From: Cupriavidus pauculus
Lineage (GTDB): Bacteria; Pseudomonadota; Gammaproteobacteria; Burkholderiales; Burkholderiaceae
NCBI RefSeq assembly: GCF_002858765.1
Contig: NZ_PJRP01000014.1
Location: 62,001 to 126,000, forward strand
Reading direction: 5' to 3'
Length of the DNA stretch: 64,000 bases
Each line of letters starts with the position of its first letter. Within the stretch, counting starts at the first letter, position 1. Both the position numbers and the translations under genes were made by a program. Shown one piece after another: positions 16,832 to 26,494 of the stretch. The notes under the pieces were generated by a model. The model was not told the origin of the DNA. It did no database searches and saw only the letters and a program-made list of their open reading frames with translations.

Positions 16832-17593
16832 CCCCAACCAGCTTCACCTTTGCGGCGCCAGGCGCCTCAAATCTTTTCACCTTTGACGCCTTGTCGCGCA
16901 ATCACGAATGGGAGCCGGGCAGGGGAAAGGGGAACGGCGTTGGGGTAAACGCGAGGCTATAGGTGAACGATTTTGGGGATGAACCTTCCCGAAGTGCACG
17001 TTATCCGACCTGCCCTCCCGAAGTTCTGGCGCTAAGCCATTTGGCACCCCAAATCTGTTCACCTTAAATAGGAACTGTGAACGAAGAATGCGCTTTCTCA
17101 TAAAAAGTGGGTACCCGCTCTCGTCATTTGGCTTGGCGGTTCTACGGTCGTACGCCAGTCTGCGCCGCCCGGCGATGACATCTCCCCTAATCCGTTCACC
17201 TTTTGCTTCCCCAAACAGCTTCACCTTAAGGCGCATTTAGCTGGCGCGCGTTAGTGACGCTCGCCACTGCGTCATGGCTTCGTCCCACTTCACTCCTCCC
17301 CAATTCCCTTCACCTAATCTCTGCATTTGGAAATGCCCCAATAGTGTTCACCTTTTTGGGAAATCATTTGCGATCGTTTCCCTATTCGTGTTCACCCATC
17401 GGCGAATATCGCGACAAATTCTCCCCAATGTCATTCACCTTTTGTCTCAAGTGCCTTTCCCCCGCTCTTCGAAAATCGTGCGCCATCAATCCTGACAGGT
17501 ATTTTTGGCTCCAAATCTCGCTCACAGCTTTACAGAAGCACCTCGACTGATCTGCGCAGCCAGCATTGGGGAAATAGGTGAACAATATTGGGG
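16832..17593. other. Origin of replication (oriV) with eleven iterons
   Basis: Eleven copies of an 18-bp site, CCCCAA-N5-TTCACCT, start at 16832, 16865, 16961 (inverted), 17047, 17184, 17209, 17298, 17336, 17380, 17423 and 17576 (inverted). Five have the exact core in plus orientation; 16865, 17184 and 17380 have one or two changes. The spacer is always five bases. Most are followed by T-rich sequence. The region has no gene and lower G+C than its surroundings, and sits between repA and parA. I found no perfect DnaA box here by eye. Confidence 0.85.
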
Positions 17594-18209
17594 ATGCAAT
17601 ACCTGGCGCGTTAGAGATGCGGAGCCTGCCGGCATTGCGGTAGCGGTCCAGTCTGTCTGCTGTCAACGCTCAAGATGTAAGCAGCCACTTTCGTTGAATC
17701 TGCTTGTACAAGCCATGCTGCTCGCCGTACCCGCGTTAGTTTCTCCGCAGCTCGAAGCAACGCTTGTCCTGATCGCGGGGGGTCGTTTTCACTGCCAGAA
17801 ATACGTCCCTGCTTGTTCCGAATGAATCTGCTGACACTGGGTTGGGACGAAATACAGGTGCGTCTGCGTAAGGTGCGGTTGCGATCCGGAACGGCCGGTC
17901 CACGTCGCGCTTTGGTGAAATGCAATGAACGATTGCGAAAGCACAGGCGCGAAATGTGGGCCGGCGCCAATGCGCCGAACAACGATGGTTTGAGGCTTTA
18001 AATCGGGGACTGCAACGGCGCCGCAATGAAAATCGATGCCGGCTGACACGGAAATGACGTGTATACGCATCGGTGTGACGTAAACTTCTTGCGGTTTACG
18101 TATACGGTCGCTATTCTACGGCCAACCATTTAATTGACGGAAAGCGTCTAAGTTTCTGGTTCGGCGCCTTTCGGCGCTTCGGGACCTTTCCAACGGATTC
18201 ACAACTGTT
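17594..18209. other. Stretch between oriV and parA
   Basis: No gene I can support. It ends in the parA leader with an inverted repeat at 18079-18100 and AT-rich sequence around 18110-18140. Frames here lack ribosome-binding sites and family signal. Confidence 0.4.
18079..18100. promoter_or_regulatory. Inverted repeat upstream of parA (operator or parS candidate)
   Basis: CGTAAAC (18079-18085) and GTTTACG (18094-18100) separated by 8 bases, itself flanked by GTATACG (18061) and CGTATAC. It lies ~110 bp before the parA start. ParA proteins with an N-terminal DNA-binding region repress their operon through such sites; a centromere role is the alternative. Confidence 0.55.
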
Positions 18210-19418
18210 ATGGCACGCACGAGCTTACTCAAGGCAGAACTCCCGCGCCCAGACTTTTCAGACGACCACGGCCTGTCAATCGACGGGCTGGCGGCCGTTG
18301 CGGCGCAGGCCAACGACGTCTTTGGGCAGATTCGGGATGCCATGCTGGAACCTTACCCCCGTAAGATTCCGCCCACGTTCACGAGCAGCCTTATCGCCAC
18401 GCTTTGCGGGGTCGATAAGGCGCGCTTCCATTATCTTGCCACCAAAGGCGGTTTGCCGGCGGGCACCTCACAAGGCAACGGCCGGGCGAAGGTATTCAGC
18501 CTGGTAGACGCCATCACGTGGGTCCAGCACGCCAACGGCCGGGCCAAGCGGCCGGAAGGCCAGCGCGGGCGGATCGTGACGGTGGGTAATTTTAAGGGCG
18601 GTGTGGCCAAGACCACGACCGCGGTCTGCCTGGCGCAGGCCCTTACCTTGCTCGGCCGACGGGTGCTGATCGTCGACTGCGATCCGCAGGGTACGACGAC
18701 CCAGCTTTGCGGCTGGGCTCCGGATGCCGAGATTGCCGAAGAGCAGACGCTGCTGCCGCTGATCTATGGTGACCAGACGACGCTGGACTATGCCGTCCAG
18801 ACGACCTATTGGCACAACCTGGATCTGATCCCGGCCTCGTCGGCCCTGTTCGATGCGGAATTCGAGATTCCGTCGAAGGTGCTGTCCGAGTCGGGCTTCG
18901 AGTTCTGGGACATTCTGCGCAAGGGTCTGGTACCGCTGTCCGAGCAGTACGACGTGATCGTCATCGATACGCCGCCGGCACTGAGCTACATCACCATCAA
19001 TGCGCTGATTGCCTCGGATGGCATTCTGATGCCCTGCCCGCCTGACGGGCTGGACTTTGCCAGCTCGACACAGTTCTGGCACCTCTTCTCGGATATCGCG
19101 AAGAAGCTGCCCGGCGTGCTCGAGTCCAAGCGCTACGACTTCATCAACATCGTGCTCACCAAGGTGAAGCAGGATGCGGTGTCGCGCGTTGTGCGCGAGT
19201 GGATGGTGAAAGCCTACGGCAATCGTGTGCTGAGCATCGAGATTCCTGAGTCATCGGTTCCCAAAGGTGCTTCGGCGCAACTGGCGACCGTCTATGACCT
19301 CTCCAAGCCTGATGGCAGTGTCGAAGCGTATCAGCGTTTCCGCGATCCGCTCGACAAACTCGCCCTGCATGTGGACGACCAGTTCGTCAGGGCGTGGACA
19401 GAAAGGAAAGAAGCATGA
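18210..19418 (+). CDS. parA: Partition ATPase ParA
   Basis: A 402-residue Walker-type partition ATPase that moves replicon copies apart with ParB. The deviant Walker A is seen as GNFKGGVAKTTTAVCLAQAL at about residues 128-147, Walker A' as VLIVDCDPQGTTTQL and the later DTPPALSYITINAL block. The N-terminal ~100 residues include a MerR-like helix-turn-helix region (ATLCGVDKARFHYLATKGGL), so this is the type Ia form that also represses its own operon. The stop overlaps the parB start as ATGA, showing translational coupling. Together with repA and the iterons it defines the replicon core. Confidence 0.93.
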   Translation: MARTSLLKAELPRPDFSDDHGLSIDGLAAVAAQANDVFGQIRDAMLEPYPRKIPPTFTSSLIATLCGVDKARFHYLATKGGLPAGTSQGNGRAKVFSLVDAITWVQHANGRAKRPEGQRGRIVTVGNFKGGVAKTTTAVCLAQALTLLGRRVLIVDCDPQGTTTQLCGWAPDAEIAEEQTLLPLIYGDQTTLDYAVQTTYWHNLDLIPASSALFDAEFEIPSKVLSESGFEFWDILRKGLVPLSEQYDVIVIDTPPALSYITINALIASDGILMPCPPDGLDFASSTQFWHLFSDIAKKLPGVLESKRYDFINIVLTKVKQDAVSRVVREWMVKAYGNRVLSIEIPESSVPKGASAQLATVYDLSKPDGSVEAYQRFRDPLDKLALHVDDQFVRAWTERKEA

Positions 19419-20389
19419 AAATCGGTGACAAGTTGTTGGCGAAGACCGCCAACATCGCAGTCAAGAACAATACGCCGCAACCCCAAGCCAACGAGCCCAA
19501 GACATCGCCTGGCCGGATGCTAGCTGCGCAGTCAGCCGTCGCTGCGGCCGAGCGGCGGGTTGCCGAACTCGAAGCGGGCGTTGGCAAAGCCATTGAAGTC
19601 GCGCTTGACGAGATTGCCGAGGTCCCTGGACGTCGACGCAAGCTCACGCCTGAACAGTACGCGGAGCTGCGGGAGAACCTGCGCAATAACAAGCTGGTTC
19701 ACCCGATCACGCTCGTCGTACGCGGGGATGGCAAGAAGGAACTCGTCGCCGGTCACAACCGGTTTTACGTCTTCAAGGAGCTCGGCCGGGCCGCGATCCC
19801 GGCGGTGTTCGCCGATCTGGCGGACGTCGAGCAGATCGAGGAAGCCGCGTTCTATTCGAACCTGCTCTCCCCGTCGCTGCCCGACTTCGAGAAGTACCTG
19901 GGGTTTCAGAAGCACGTCGACCGGACGGGGCAGTCGCAGCAGGACATTGCGGCAGCCGCAGGCATTTCGGCCGGGCACCTGAGCAAGCTGTTCTCGTATG
20001 CGCGTTTACCCGAATCCGCCATCGCAGCGCTGGAAGCAGCAAGCGATCGCGGTCGCTTGGGCGTTAACGCAGCCTACGAGATGGCATCGTTTTTGGGTGA
20101 GCACCCGGATCAGGAAGCCGCGGTCACGGAGGTCGTGGAGAAGCTGCTGAGCGATGAGAAGGTCACGCAAAAGCAAGCCATCGCCCTCCTCCATGCGCGC
20201 GTGCGGCAAAAAACTGCTGCACCGGCGGCTGCGGAAACGCATCGGATCAAGGTGGGAACGCGTGAACTGTGTGCGGTGACGACCCGCAATGGGACGGTCA
20301 CGCTGAAGTTCAAGAAGGCCGAAGACGCACAAGCCTGGGAAAAGCTGGTGCGGGAGTTCATCGAGGCCAACGCAGAGACGGACAACTAA
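19415..20389 (+). CDS. parB: Partition protein ParB
   Basis: A 324-residue ParB/Spo0J-type centromere-binding protein. Motifs: the ParB N-terminal CTPase region (NLRNNKLVHPITLVVRGDGK, ELVAGHNRFYVFKELGRAAI), then the central helix-turn-helix (QSQQDIAAAAGISAGHLSKL) and a C-terminal dimerisation part. The arginine-containing GHNRFYVF replaces the common GERR box, so this belongs to a plasmid subgroup. The start ATG lies inside the parA stop. A hairpin at 20480-20503 follows 91 bp after its stop. Its parS site is not known; the palindromes at 18079, 22051 and 22166 are candidates. Confidence 0.92.
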   Translation: MKIGDKLLAKTANIAVKNNTPQPQANEPKTSPGRMLAAQSAVAAAERRVAELEAGVGKAIEVALDEIAEVPGRRRKLTPEQYAELRENLRNNKLVHPITLVVRGDGKKELVAGHNRFYVFKELGRAAIPAVFADLADVEQIEEAAFYSNLLSPSLPDFEKYLGFQKHVDRTGQSQQDIAAAAGISAGHLSKLFSYARLPESAIAALEAASDRGRLGVNAAYEMASFLGEHPDQEAAVTEVVEKLLSDEKVTQKQAIALLHARVRQKTAAPAAAETHRIKVGTRELCAVTTRNGTVTLKFKKAEDAQAWEKLVREFIEANAETDN

Positions 20390-20479
20390 AGCGCAGAGAT
20401 TCTGCCTTTAACAACACACGAGAGAGTGAAGCGCATGAACTAAAGCACGCTTTTGACACATCCCTCACCACAAAGACAA

Positions 20480-20594
20480 AGGCCTGGGCGGGAACCCAGG
20501 CCTCTGCTGAGATTCGGACGGGAATCCGAAACTCGATTTGGTGGAGTTTGAACAGATCAAAGCTCAACCTACACGTATCTACGGCGGGAACCGT
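20480..20594 (+). ncRNA. Three consecutive hairpins sharing a CGGGAA loop
   Basis: Three stem-loops follow parB: AGGCCTGGG/CCCAGGCCT (20480-20503), TTCGGA/TCCGAA (20514-20531, extended past one A-A mismatch by GAG/CTC) and ACGG/CCGT (20581-20594). The stems differ completely, but every loop is CGGGAA. Conserved loop with covarying stems is a sign of RNA rather than DNA function. The first may also terminate parAB. GGA in a hexaloop recalls CsrA/RsmA sites; that link is an inference. The 295-bp gap 20390-20684 holds no protein gene. Confidence 0.5.
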
Positions 20595-20684
20595 GAACAC
20601 GAGTCGCAACGAGTGTTCAGTGTAGCGAGAGATTTTGCCTAGTCAAGCTCCGGAGGGCGTTCGTCCTTAAAAATCGGAGTAAAT

Positions 20685-21671
20685 ATGACTATTGCGCAAC
20701 GCTACGCGCCGGGCGAGGCTATTGCTCGCCCTTCTCCTCTACCACTCGCGCTCATCGAAGCCCGAGCTGCCGTATTCGATCCGCTTAATTGCCTGGACCT
20801 CGGGACTACCGCCCGTCGGGTCCTTTTTGGCATTCTGCGATTCTTCAATTTGTCTCGTCCCTCGTCGTCCATCTGGCCGCGTCGGGATCTGTTGCGCGCC
20901 GAGTCTTTGCTCAACAGTGAGTCTTCTCTCTATCGTGGACTGGCCGATTTGCAGCGGCATGGCTACGTCGTCCGTGAACAGATCCGCATTGCCCGCTCCG
21001 GGCGTTTTCACGTCTCTCCCGTTCGACTCACAGAGAAGGCACAAATTCTCCTCGGTCTCGTCGGGCGGTCATCAAAAGAAGATAAGCGTCGAAAAGTTAT
21101 CCACAAGGAACCGTCTCTCACAGTGGAAGACGGCCAATATAAGGAACATACCAACGGACGGAAGTCTTTACAGAATTCATTCGCAAGCGAGCCGCCCGGA
21201 GATATTGACTCGGCTTCCAAGGTCCCGCTTCCGCTGATCTGGTTGCTCAAGCTCGGATTGACTGCGCGGGCAGTGTTCTCGCTCATGGGCATTGCCAAAC
21301 GCCATGGCAAGCGACTGGAGGACATTGCCACGGCATTCCGCGAACGCCTGTCGACGCTTTCGAGTCGGGAGGCATATGCCTACATCCGATCGCTTGCCGC
21401 AAAGGACCTGGATTTCGCTGCGATTGTTTCGGGCAAGGAAGGCGCCATCCGCGCCGCGACTGAGGCGCAAAGTGCGAAGAACCTCCTGAGTTCGATCCTC
21501 GCTAAGTCGCACGGCCTGACGGTCGTGAAACGTGACGGGACCAGTTTGGGGCGGATTGACGCGCATGCCCAGGTGGTCATGGGGCAGGGCGGTTCGTTCC
21601 CAGTGAACCTGCGCTTCGCTATGGCCGTGCAGAAGGGCCAGGTAACCATTCGACGCGCATCGCTCGGCTAG
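20685..21671 (+). CDS. Winged-helix protein next to the replicon core (replication/regulatory)
   Basis: A 328-residue protein with CGGAG five bases upstream of the ATG. The N-terminal ~120 residues look like a winged helix: helices around TTARRVLFGILRFFNLSRPS and SLLNSESSLYRGLADLQRHG, then a wing GYVVREQIRIARSGRFHVSP. The middle is polar, and the C-terminal half is helical (LTARAVFSLMGIAKRHGKRL, REAYAYIRSLAAKDLDFAAI). Such proteins occur beside parAB on Burkholderiales megaplasmids and are often labelled replication-associated, but I know no proven function. A perfect DnaA box (TTATCCACA, 21097-21105) lies inside the gene, possibly by chance. Confidence 0.6.
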   Translation: MTIAQRYAPGEAIARPSPLPLALIEARAAVFDPLNCLDLGTTARRVLFGILRFFNLSRPSSSIWPRRDLLRAESLLNSESSLYRGLADLQRHGYVVREQIRIARSGRFHVSPVRLTEKAQILLGLVGRSSKEDKRRKVIHKEPSLTVEDGQYKEHTNGRKSLQNSFASEPPGDIDSASKVPLPLIWLLKLGLTARAVFSLMGIAKRHGKRLEDIATAFRERLSTLSSREAYAYIRSLAAKDLDFAAIVSGKEGAIRAATEAQSAKNLLSSILAKSHGLTVVKRDGTSLGRIDAHAQVVMGQGGSFPVNLRFAMAVQKGQVTIRRASLG

Positions 21672-24600
21672 CTTGCGCCACAGATACGACCACCATCGGT
21701 AGCCCAAACTTGACTCGGCGGCAGGTGTCGCGTCGGCGCTATCGCGGGATTCACTCGTGCGGTAATACCGACGACGTGGAGAAGAAAACTGCGGTCGTTT
21801 TCGCCCGTGTTTTTTGCATGCCGTTTCAGGCTACGTCGACGAGAAGTCTGTGGTGATGCTTTCCAGCGAAAGTTGGCGATTCCGGTTCGTCAACGAGGTG
21901 GCGACGAGGAGGTGGCTGTCGGATGACGGAAGCGGACAGGGCAGGACGACCCATTGAGGCGACGTGACCCGTCTGGGACTAGGTCGATGAGGCGTCGCGC
22001 CTCTATGGCAACAATCGGTGGAAACGGCGGCTCCAACGCCCCAATGACCGGTTTCTAGTAGAAACTCAATAAAATCAATGGGTTACGAAACCGTGGGGTG
22101 GTGGCGTCAGAAATGCGGTTTTAGAAAATTCGCGCTCGAAATTTATAACCCGCTGATTTTTAAGGCTTTCTATTAGAAAGTGGCTTGTTGTGGTGTCGCT
22201 CCGGGGTGTTCGCAAGTCGAAAGGGTCGTCGCAGGAATGATGGAGCTGGGATCTTCTCGCGGCAGTTTGTTGGCCCGGAATACGGATCTAAGGACGAGGT
22301 GCTGTGGAAGAGCTTTGTGGCGGCGTAAGTCCGAGTATTGCCATCTCTCCCGAACTGGGGGTCCCTTGCGTCCCCATTACTGGGTAGCGATGGGAGGCGG
22401 TGTTCGGGCGATCAAAGAGCTGACGCCGAATTCTGATCGCCTAGCAGGGCGGCAGAAGGTAAGAGGCGCGTCAGGGCGGATGGTCCCGTTTGGGACAGGC
22501 GAGGGCAAGGGTAAAGTACGTACGGGTTGAATCAACGCCTGGCTGCAGAACTTGGATATGTGCTTCACCTTTTGTGGCGGCGAGCAAACGACAGACGGTC
22601 AGGCGACGCGGAGGTGGAATCGATCCATTTCCATATCTATCCAGCCACTGCAGGCTCGTATGCCTGAGCGTGTGGAGTGCGGCTTGGTGTGGACGCCACA
22701 GAAGCGCCTGTTGCCCAGTCGGACTCCCGTTGTCTGCCATCCATCAGCGGGCGCTGATGCCTTCTGGGTCATGCGCACACTTAGCGCCGGGGAGGCGGCA
22801 CACCAGCGCAGACGGTCGAGCCGATGGGTCTCGGTTTTGGGGGGGCGGAGCCTACACCAGCATTCTCGCGAATCCGATGGGTGCGCCACTCGGTAACCGG
22901 CGGGCGTAAAAGCTTGCTTGGCTGGCTCCTGGCGTCGGGTGCGTGTTCTGCGTGTTTGCGTGCGCGCCATCAACTGCCGCGCCGCCGGACGTCGAGAGCA
23001 ACGGGGGTGATAGTTGTTGAGAAGGAAGAGCCAAGCCTACTTGGACCGAAGTTGCGGCGACCATCGAGCGAAGGACGCTCATTGCGAGCTAGCGCTGATT
23101 GGGGGGGGTCGATGCCTACCGGTCACCCTCGCAAAGGCTGAGGAACGCATTCTTGCAGAGCGAGGATAGTTGGTCGATTAGCGCGCGAAAAGCTGAGGCG
23201 CAGGATTGGGTGGGGAAGGGCGCGCCCTTGGGCAAGTGATGTGCGAGGCCGTGAACGCGCAGGACTCCTCCGCTACGCGAGCGGTTGCTCGCAGCGGGTG
23301 GTCTTCTGGACTTGCCCTGGTGGGTGTGGATGGCAGGTCGCGATGCTGGTGTCGACGCGAAGATACGTTGAAGGCATTACGCCCGCGACTCAACCAAGGT
23401 GGATCTGAACGCCACTGTGGCGTGGAACGTTGCGGGCGGTAATCCGGCCTCGCTGGAAGGTCAGAGTTGCCGGCAGCAAAGAGCCCGGTGGTGAGCTAGT
23501 AGGATTGATACATCGAAGCCGGATGGCGACATGACAAACCAACATCACGGCCCCAAGGCGTTGGGATGTCTTTGTCGCTTCCAGAGCGAGAACTCGCGTC
23601 CTCAGGTGTTTCTTCGCGAATAGCATCACCATTCTTTGGCACTTCAGTTCAGCCCCGGCGGGTGGGACCGGATAGATCCCCTGGGGCAGGAAGAACTGAT
23701 GGCTACGCGGTCGCGCGAAAGCGAGAAGTGTCGCCATATAAAACCCCTCGCAATGCACGGCTGTGGGGCCTTCCCGGCGATCCGACTGCTGAGTGGGCAT
23801 CGGGTACGTATTGAATGACGGGAAGCCACATGCCGCGAGCCGCAAGACAGCCGGGTGGTTCTACCCTTGGAGTGCAGGTCGCGACGCAGGCCAAATCGCC
23901 GCAATCACGTAGTCGTGCATAGAGGCAGATGAAGTCCGCATGTCCCGTCGCTGAGCAAGCTTTCGCAGAAAAGGCTCTGCCGCCGGCCACTTGGGTAGAA
24001 CCATAGACGTTCCCGTCCTAGGCCCTCGCCGGACTGAGTCGTGTGGCGCGTAGGGGCGATCTGGAACCGAGCCGACGTGGGCGAACTTGTGCATATCCGG
24101 AAAGATGCACAGGTGGTGTGAGGCGCTGTCCGCTCTCGTCCAGCAGCGCATTGGGTCGCACTCCCTGCTCCGGATTTCCGAATCCTCGCGTCCGTTGACC
24201 GGTAAGTCCAAAGGGACGCCCGACCTATAAAATCAATGCGAAGTACCATGTGCACGTTGCACGTGGGTGAGCAGGAAACTCCACCGGCCGGGCCATGAAG
24301 CCTGACGATCAGCCCTGGGCGAGCGCTCGACGATGTTGATCATCGCGTCGTTTGCTGTCGTGCGTGGCGGCGTTGTGCTCTTGATACCGCGACCATGGGC
24401 GCATCCGGCCTATGCTCGCTGCATTCGTCTTCGTCGGTATTCTTCGGCAATGCGTCCACCGGGTATCGAGGTATAGGCTCAATGAGCATGGCAGCCGACG
24501 TACGTCTGTTCGACCAGCATACATGTAACAAAATGTAACTGGTAGGGGATGCTGCGTAGAGACGCACCAGCGGAGGGGTATCGGACCCATCGCTGTTGGA

Positions 24601-24937
24601 CCCATTGCGCCAGTCTGCTAAAGAAGACAGCTGGAACAGGTTTCCGGCAATGCACATCGACCTGCTGTCGTTGGCTGTAGCATCCGTAGGCGTGGAAAAG
24701 CCCTCACGCTACCCAACGTGCTGGCACTTTCGCGACCAAGACAGTCGAAGCGGTAATGCAGAGAAGCACTTAGAAGATAAGTCGTACGCCATACATCAGG
24801 TAAACGACTTAAGTCATTGTTTTTATTAAGAAAAGATCTGTGCCCGGAATCTACAGGTCACTTTCGCGTACATAAATGCAATGTAAATTATTTTAGCGCA
24901 CGGTCTCTGGGCGCCACACTTAGCTCTCCAACAACCA
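21672..24937. other. 3.3-kb stretch without a supportable gene
   Basis: Many short frames on both strands, but none has family-like sequence together with a good start. The best on composition is minus-strand 23390-23737, preceded by GAGGGG and starting MATLLAFARPRSHQFFLPQG, but it has no recognisable family. An inverted repeat near the right end (AAGTCGT at 24779, ACGACTT at 24804) could be a terminator. The block contains the 130-bp inverted-repeat element at 22051-22180. It may be decayed mobile DNA or a non-coding maintenance region. Confidence 0.45.
22051..22180. mobile_element. 130-bp element with imperfect 35-bp inverted ends (MITE-like or recombination site)
   Basis: The left end begins with the palindrome GTTTCTAGTAGAAAC (22051-22065) and the right end finishes with CTTTCTATTAGAAAG (22166-22180). 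Aligned as inverted repeats, about 26 of the outer 35 positions match, including an inner AAAATCA and GGGTTA block. The interior is AT-rich with a third TTTTAGAAAA half-site near 22122. It codes for nothing. A tyrosine-recombinase-type or transposase-type MITE fits; a parS/centromere array is the alternative. Confidence 0.45.
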
Positions 24938-25605
24938 ATGACCCAGCTGAGCGAAGCGAACTGCAGTGCCAAAGCTGATGCGCGCCTCATTGCGCTGGAT
25001 TGGGGGACATCCTCGTTACGGGCGATGCTGCTTGGCGAGGATGCCGCCTTGCTCGACGCCAGAGTTGCGCCACTGGGGATCATGCAGATCGGCGAGGGTG
25101 GTTTTGAAGCAGCGTATCGCTCGGTGGTCGCCGACTGGCTGGCTGAAGCACAGCTTCCAGCCATAGCTGCCGGGATGGTGGGTAGTGCGCAAGGTTGGCT
25201 AGAGGCACCATATTGCCAAGGGGCGGCCGGCGCGCGCGAACTCGCGGGTCGGTTGGCCTACGTTGCGTTATCCGATGGCGGGGTATTGCATCTGGTGCCG
25301 GGTGTTTCGCAGACTGAGCCGCGGGCCGAAGTCATGCGTGGCGAGGAAACCCAGGTGGTGGGCGCGTTGACCCTTTTTCTCCAGATGCGCCGGGAAGCCG
25401 TGTTCGTCCTGCCAGGCACCCACAGCAAATGGATCCGCATCGAGGATGGATGCATCCTCGAATGCCAGACCTTCATGACCGGTGAGCTGTTTGCCGTGCT
25501 GCGGCAGCATTCCATTCTCGGTCGATTTGCTGATACCGGCGAGCCGGAGGGCGTGGCCGCCGAAGAGGCGGACAACGCCTTCGATACAGGGGTCGAAGTA
25601 GCTCG
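24938..25605 (+). pseudogene. dgoK: 2-dehydro-3-deoxygalactonokinase, 3' part lost
   Basis: The first ~222 residues match DgoK, which phosphorylates 2-dehydro-3-deoxygalactonate in De Ley-Doudoroff galactose catabolism: LIALDWGTSSLRAMLL, the MVGSAQGWLEAPYC segment, PGVSQTEPRAEVMRGEETQV, VLPGTHSKWIRIEDG and TFMTGELFAVLRQHSILGRF. After DNAFDTGVEVA the similarity stops, where a complete gene would continue for another ~80-100 residues. From there the frame runs antisense through a PIG-L gene on the other strand. So a deletion or rearrangement joined the two. There is no good ribosome-binding site before the ATG, and no other galactonate gene nearby. Confidence 0.8.
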
Positions 25606-25951
25606 CCGCGCCGCCGTCGAGCAGATCGAGCCATTCGGGCCGCGCGCCAAGACGGGCGAGGGCGCGTGCATCCTCGTGCCGTCGACGCAGCACGGCTTGC
25701 AAAGCGTCGTCAAAGCCGGCGGCGCGGCCCCACTTCGGCGGCGCCGTGCCCGCCTCGGGGACGCCTGCGAACACCGTTACCACGACTGGGTCCATCGCTG
25801 CCGCGATGAGGCCGCCGCAACTGAAGACCGCATCGTCGAGATATGGAGAGATGACCGTGAGAGGAGCCTGGATCTGCGGCGTCGGCACGATGGCCCTTCG
25901 GATGGCGTGGTGTAGGCGATTTGCCCGCTGGCGCCTAGGTTGCTCGCGCAT
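25605..25951 (-). pseudogene. PIG-L family deacetylase, N-terminal fragment
   Basis: The minus strand encodes LTVISPYLDDAVFSCGGLIA, the zinc-binding start of the PIG-L/LmbE deacetylase family (H replaced by Y in the usual SPHxDD), followed by VVTVFAGVPEAGTAPPKWGR and HEDARALARLGARPEWLDLL. These enzymes remove N-acetyl groups from GlcNAc-type sugars or conjugates. The frame ends at the junction with dgoK, leaving roughly half of a ~220-residue protein. The Tyr for His change and the truncation mean it is not functional. Glycosyltransferase remnants directly upstream fit a common PIG-L/glycosyltransferase operon. Confidence 0.72.
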
Positions 25952-26340
25952 CGGCGGGAAGCGTGGCCAACATCGACAAGTATCCGGCGAAGCCGCCCGG
26001 TGCGCGTCCCTGGGTGCGCGCGCTGGTAATGACACGTGGACCGGCGCTCCAGGCGATCCGGGCTCCGATGGCCAGCAGGCGATGCACCAGCGCCACGTCC
26101 TCCGGGCGTCGAGGGCCAGCAGATGCTCGGCGCCAGCATGGCGGGCCTTGCCGACATTGCGTGGGCGATCGTCGGTGACCCATCGCTACGATCGTCGAGC
26201 ACCACGACCAGCATCACCGGCTCCCGTTGCAGTCTCGGATGCAACGCTGCCACGCCGAGCGCCATCAGACATGCTTCGAGGCAGCCTTCCTCGTTGTGGA
26301 CGGGTACCACGACGCCGATCATCGAAGCCGAATGCAGCAT
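25935..26340 (-). pseudogene. Family 2 glycosyltransferase remnant
   Basis: The first part, MIGVVVPVHNEEGCLEACLM, is the start of a GT2 enzyme, and the last part in another frame (EDVALVHRLLAIGARIAWSA, SARTQGRAPGGFAGYLSML) is the C-terminal part of the same family. The central DxD nucleotide-sugar site is missing and the frame changes near 26180. So the gene has an internal deletion plus a frameshift. It directly precedes the PIG-L fragment, as in intact PIG-L/GT2 operons. Substrate unknown. Confidence 0.65.
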
Positions 26341-26494
26341 GTCCGCCTCGGCACGAACTGCACACCGAATTCGTACTCCGGAAACAGGCCCGATTCGATT
26401 GATGTCCACAGGTTGCGGCGATGGAAGTCCGGGTCCTCAATAGGCGATTTGAGACTGTCCTGGTAGGGACATCGAACCTAGGCAGCATCAACTT

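Noticed and set aside
21097..21105. Perfect DnaA box TTATCCACA
   Set aside because: It lies inside a coding gene well away from the iterons and codes for ordinary residues; chance is likely, though an origin role cannot be excluded.
24570..24660. Possible tRNA-like segment on the minus strand
   Set aside because: It lacks a cloverleaf and a TTCGA-type T loop.
22180..24900. Several frames of 80-150 codons on both strands
   Set aside because: None shows family-like sequence with a good start; the minus frame at 23390-23737 is the best but unsupported.
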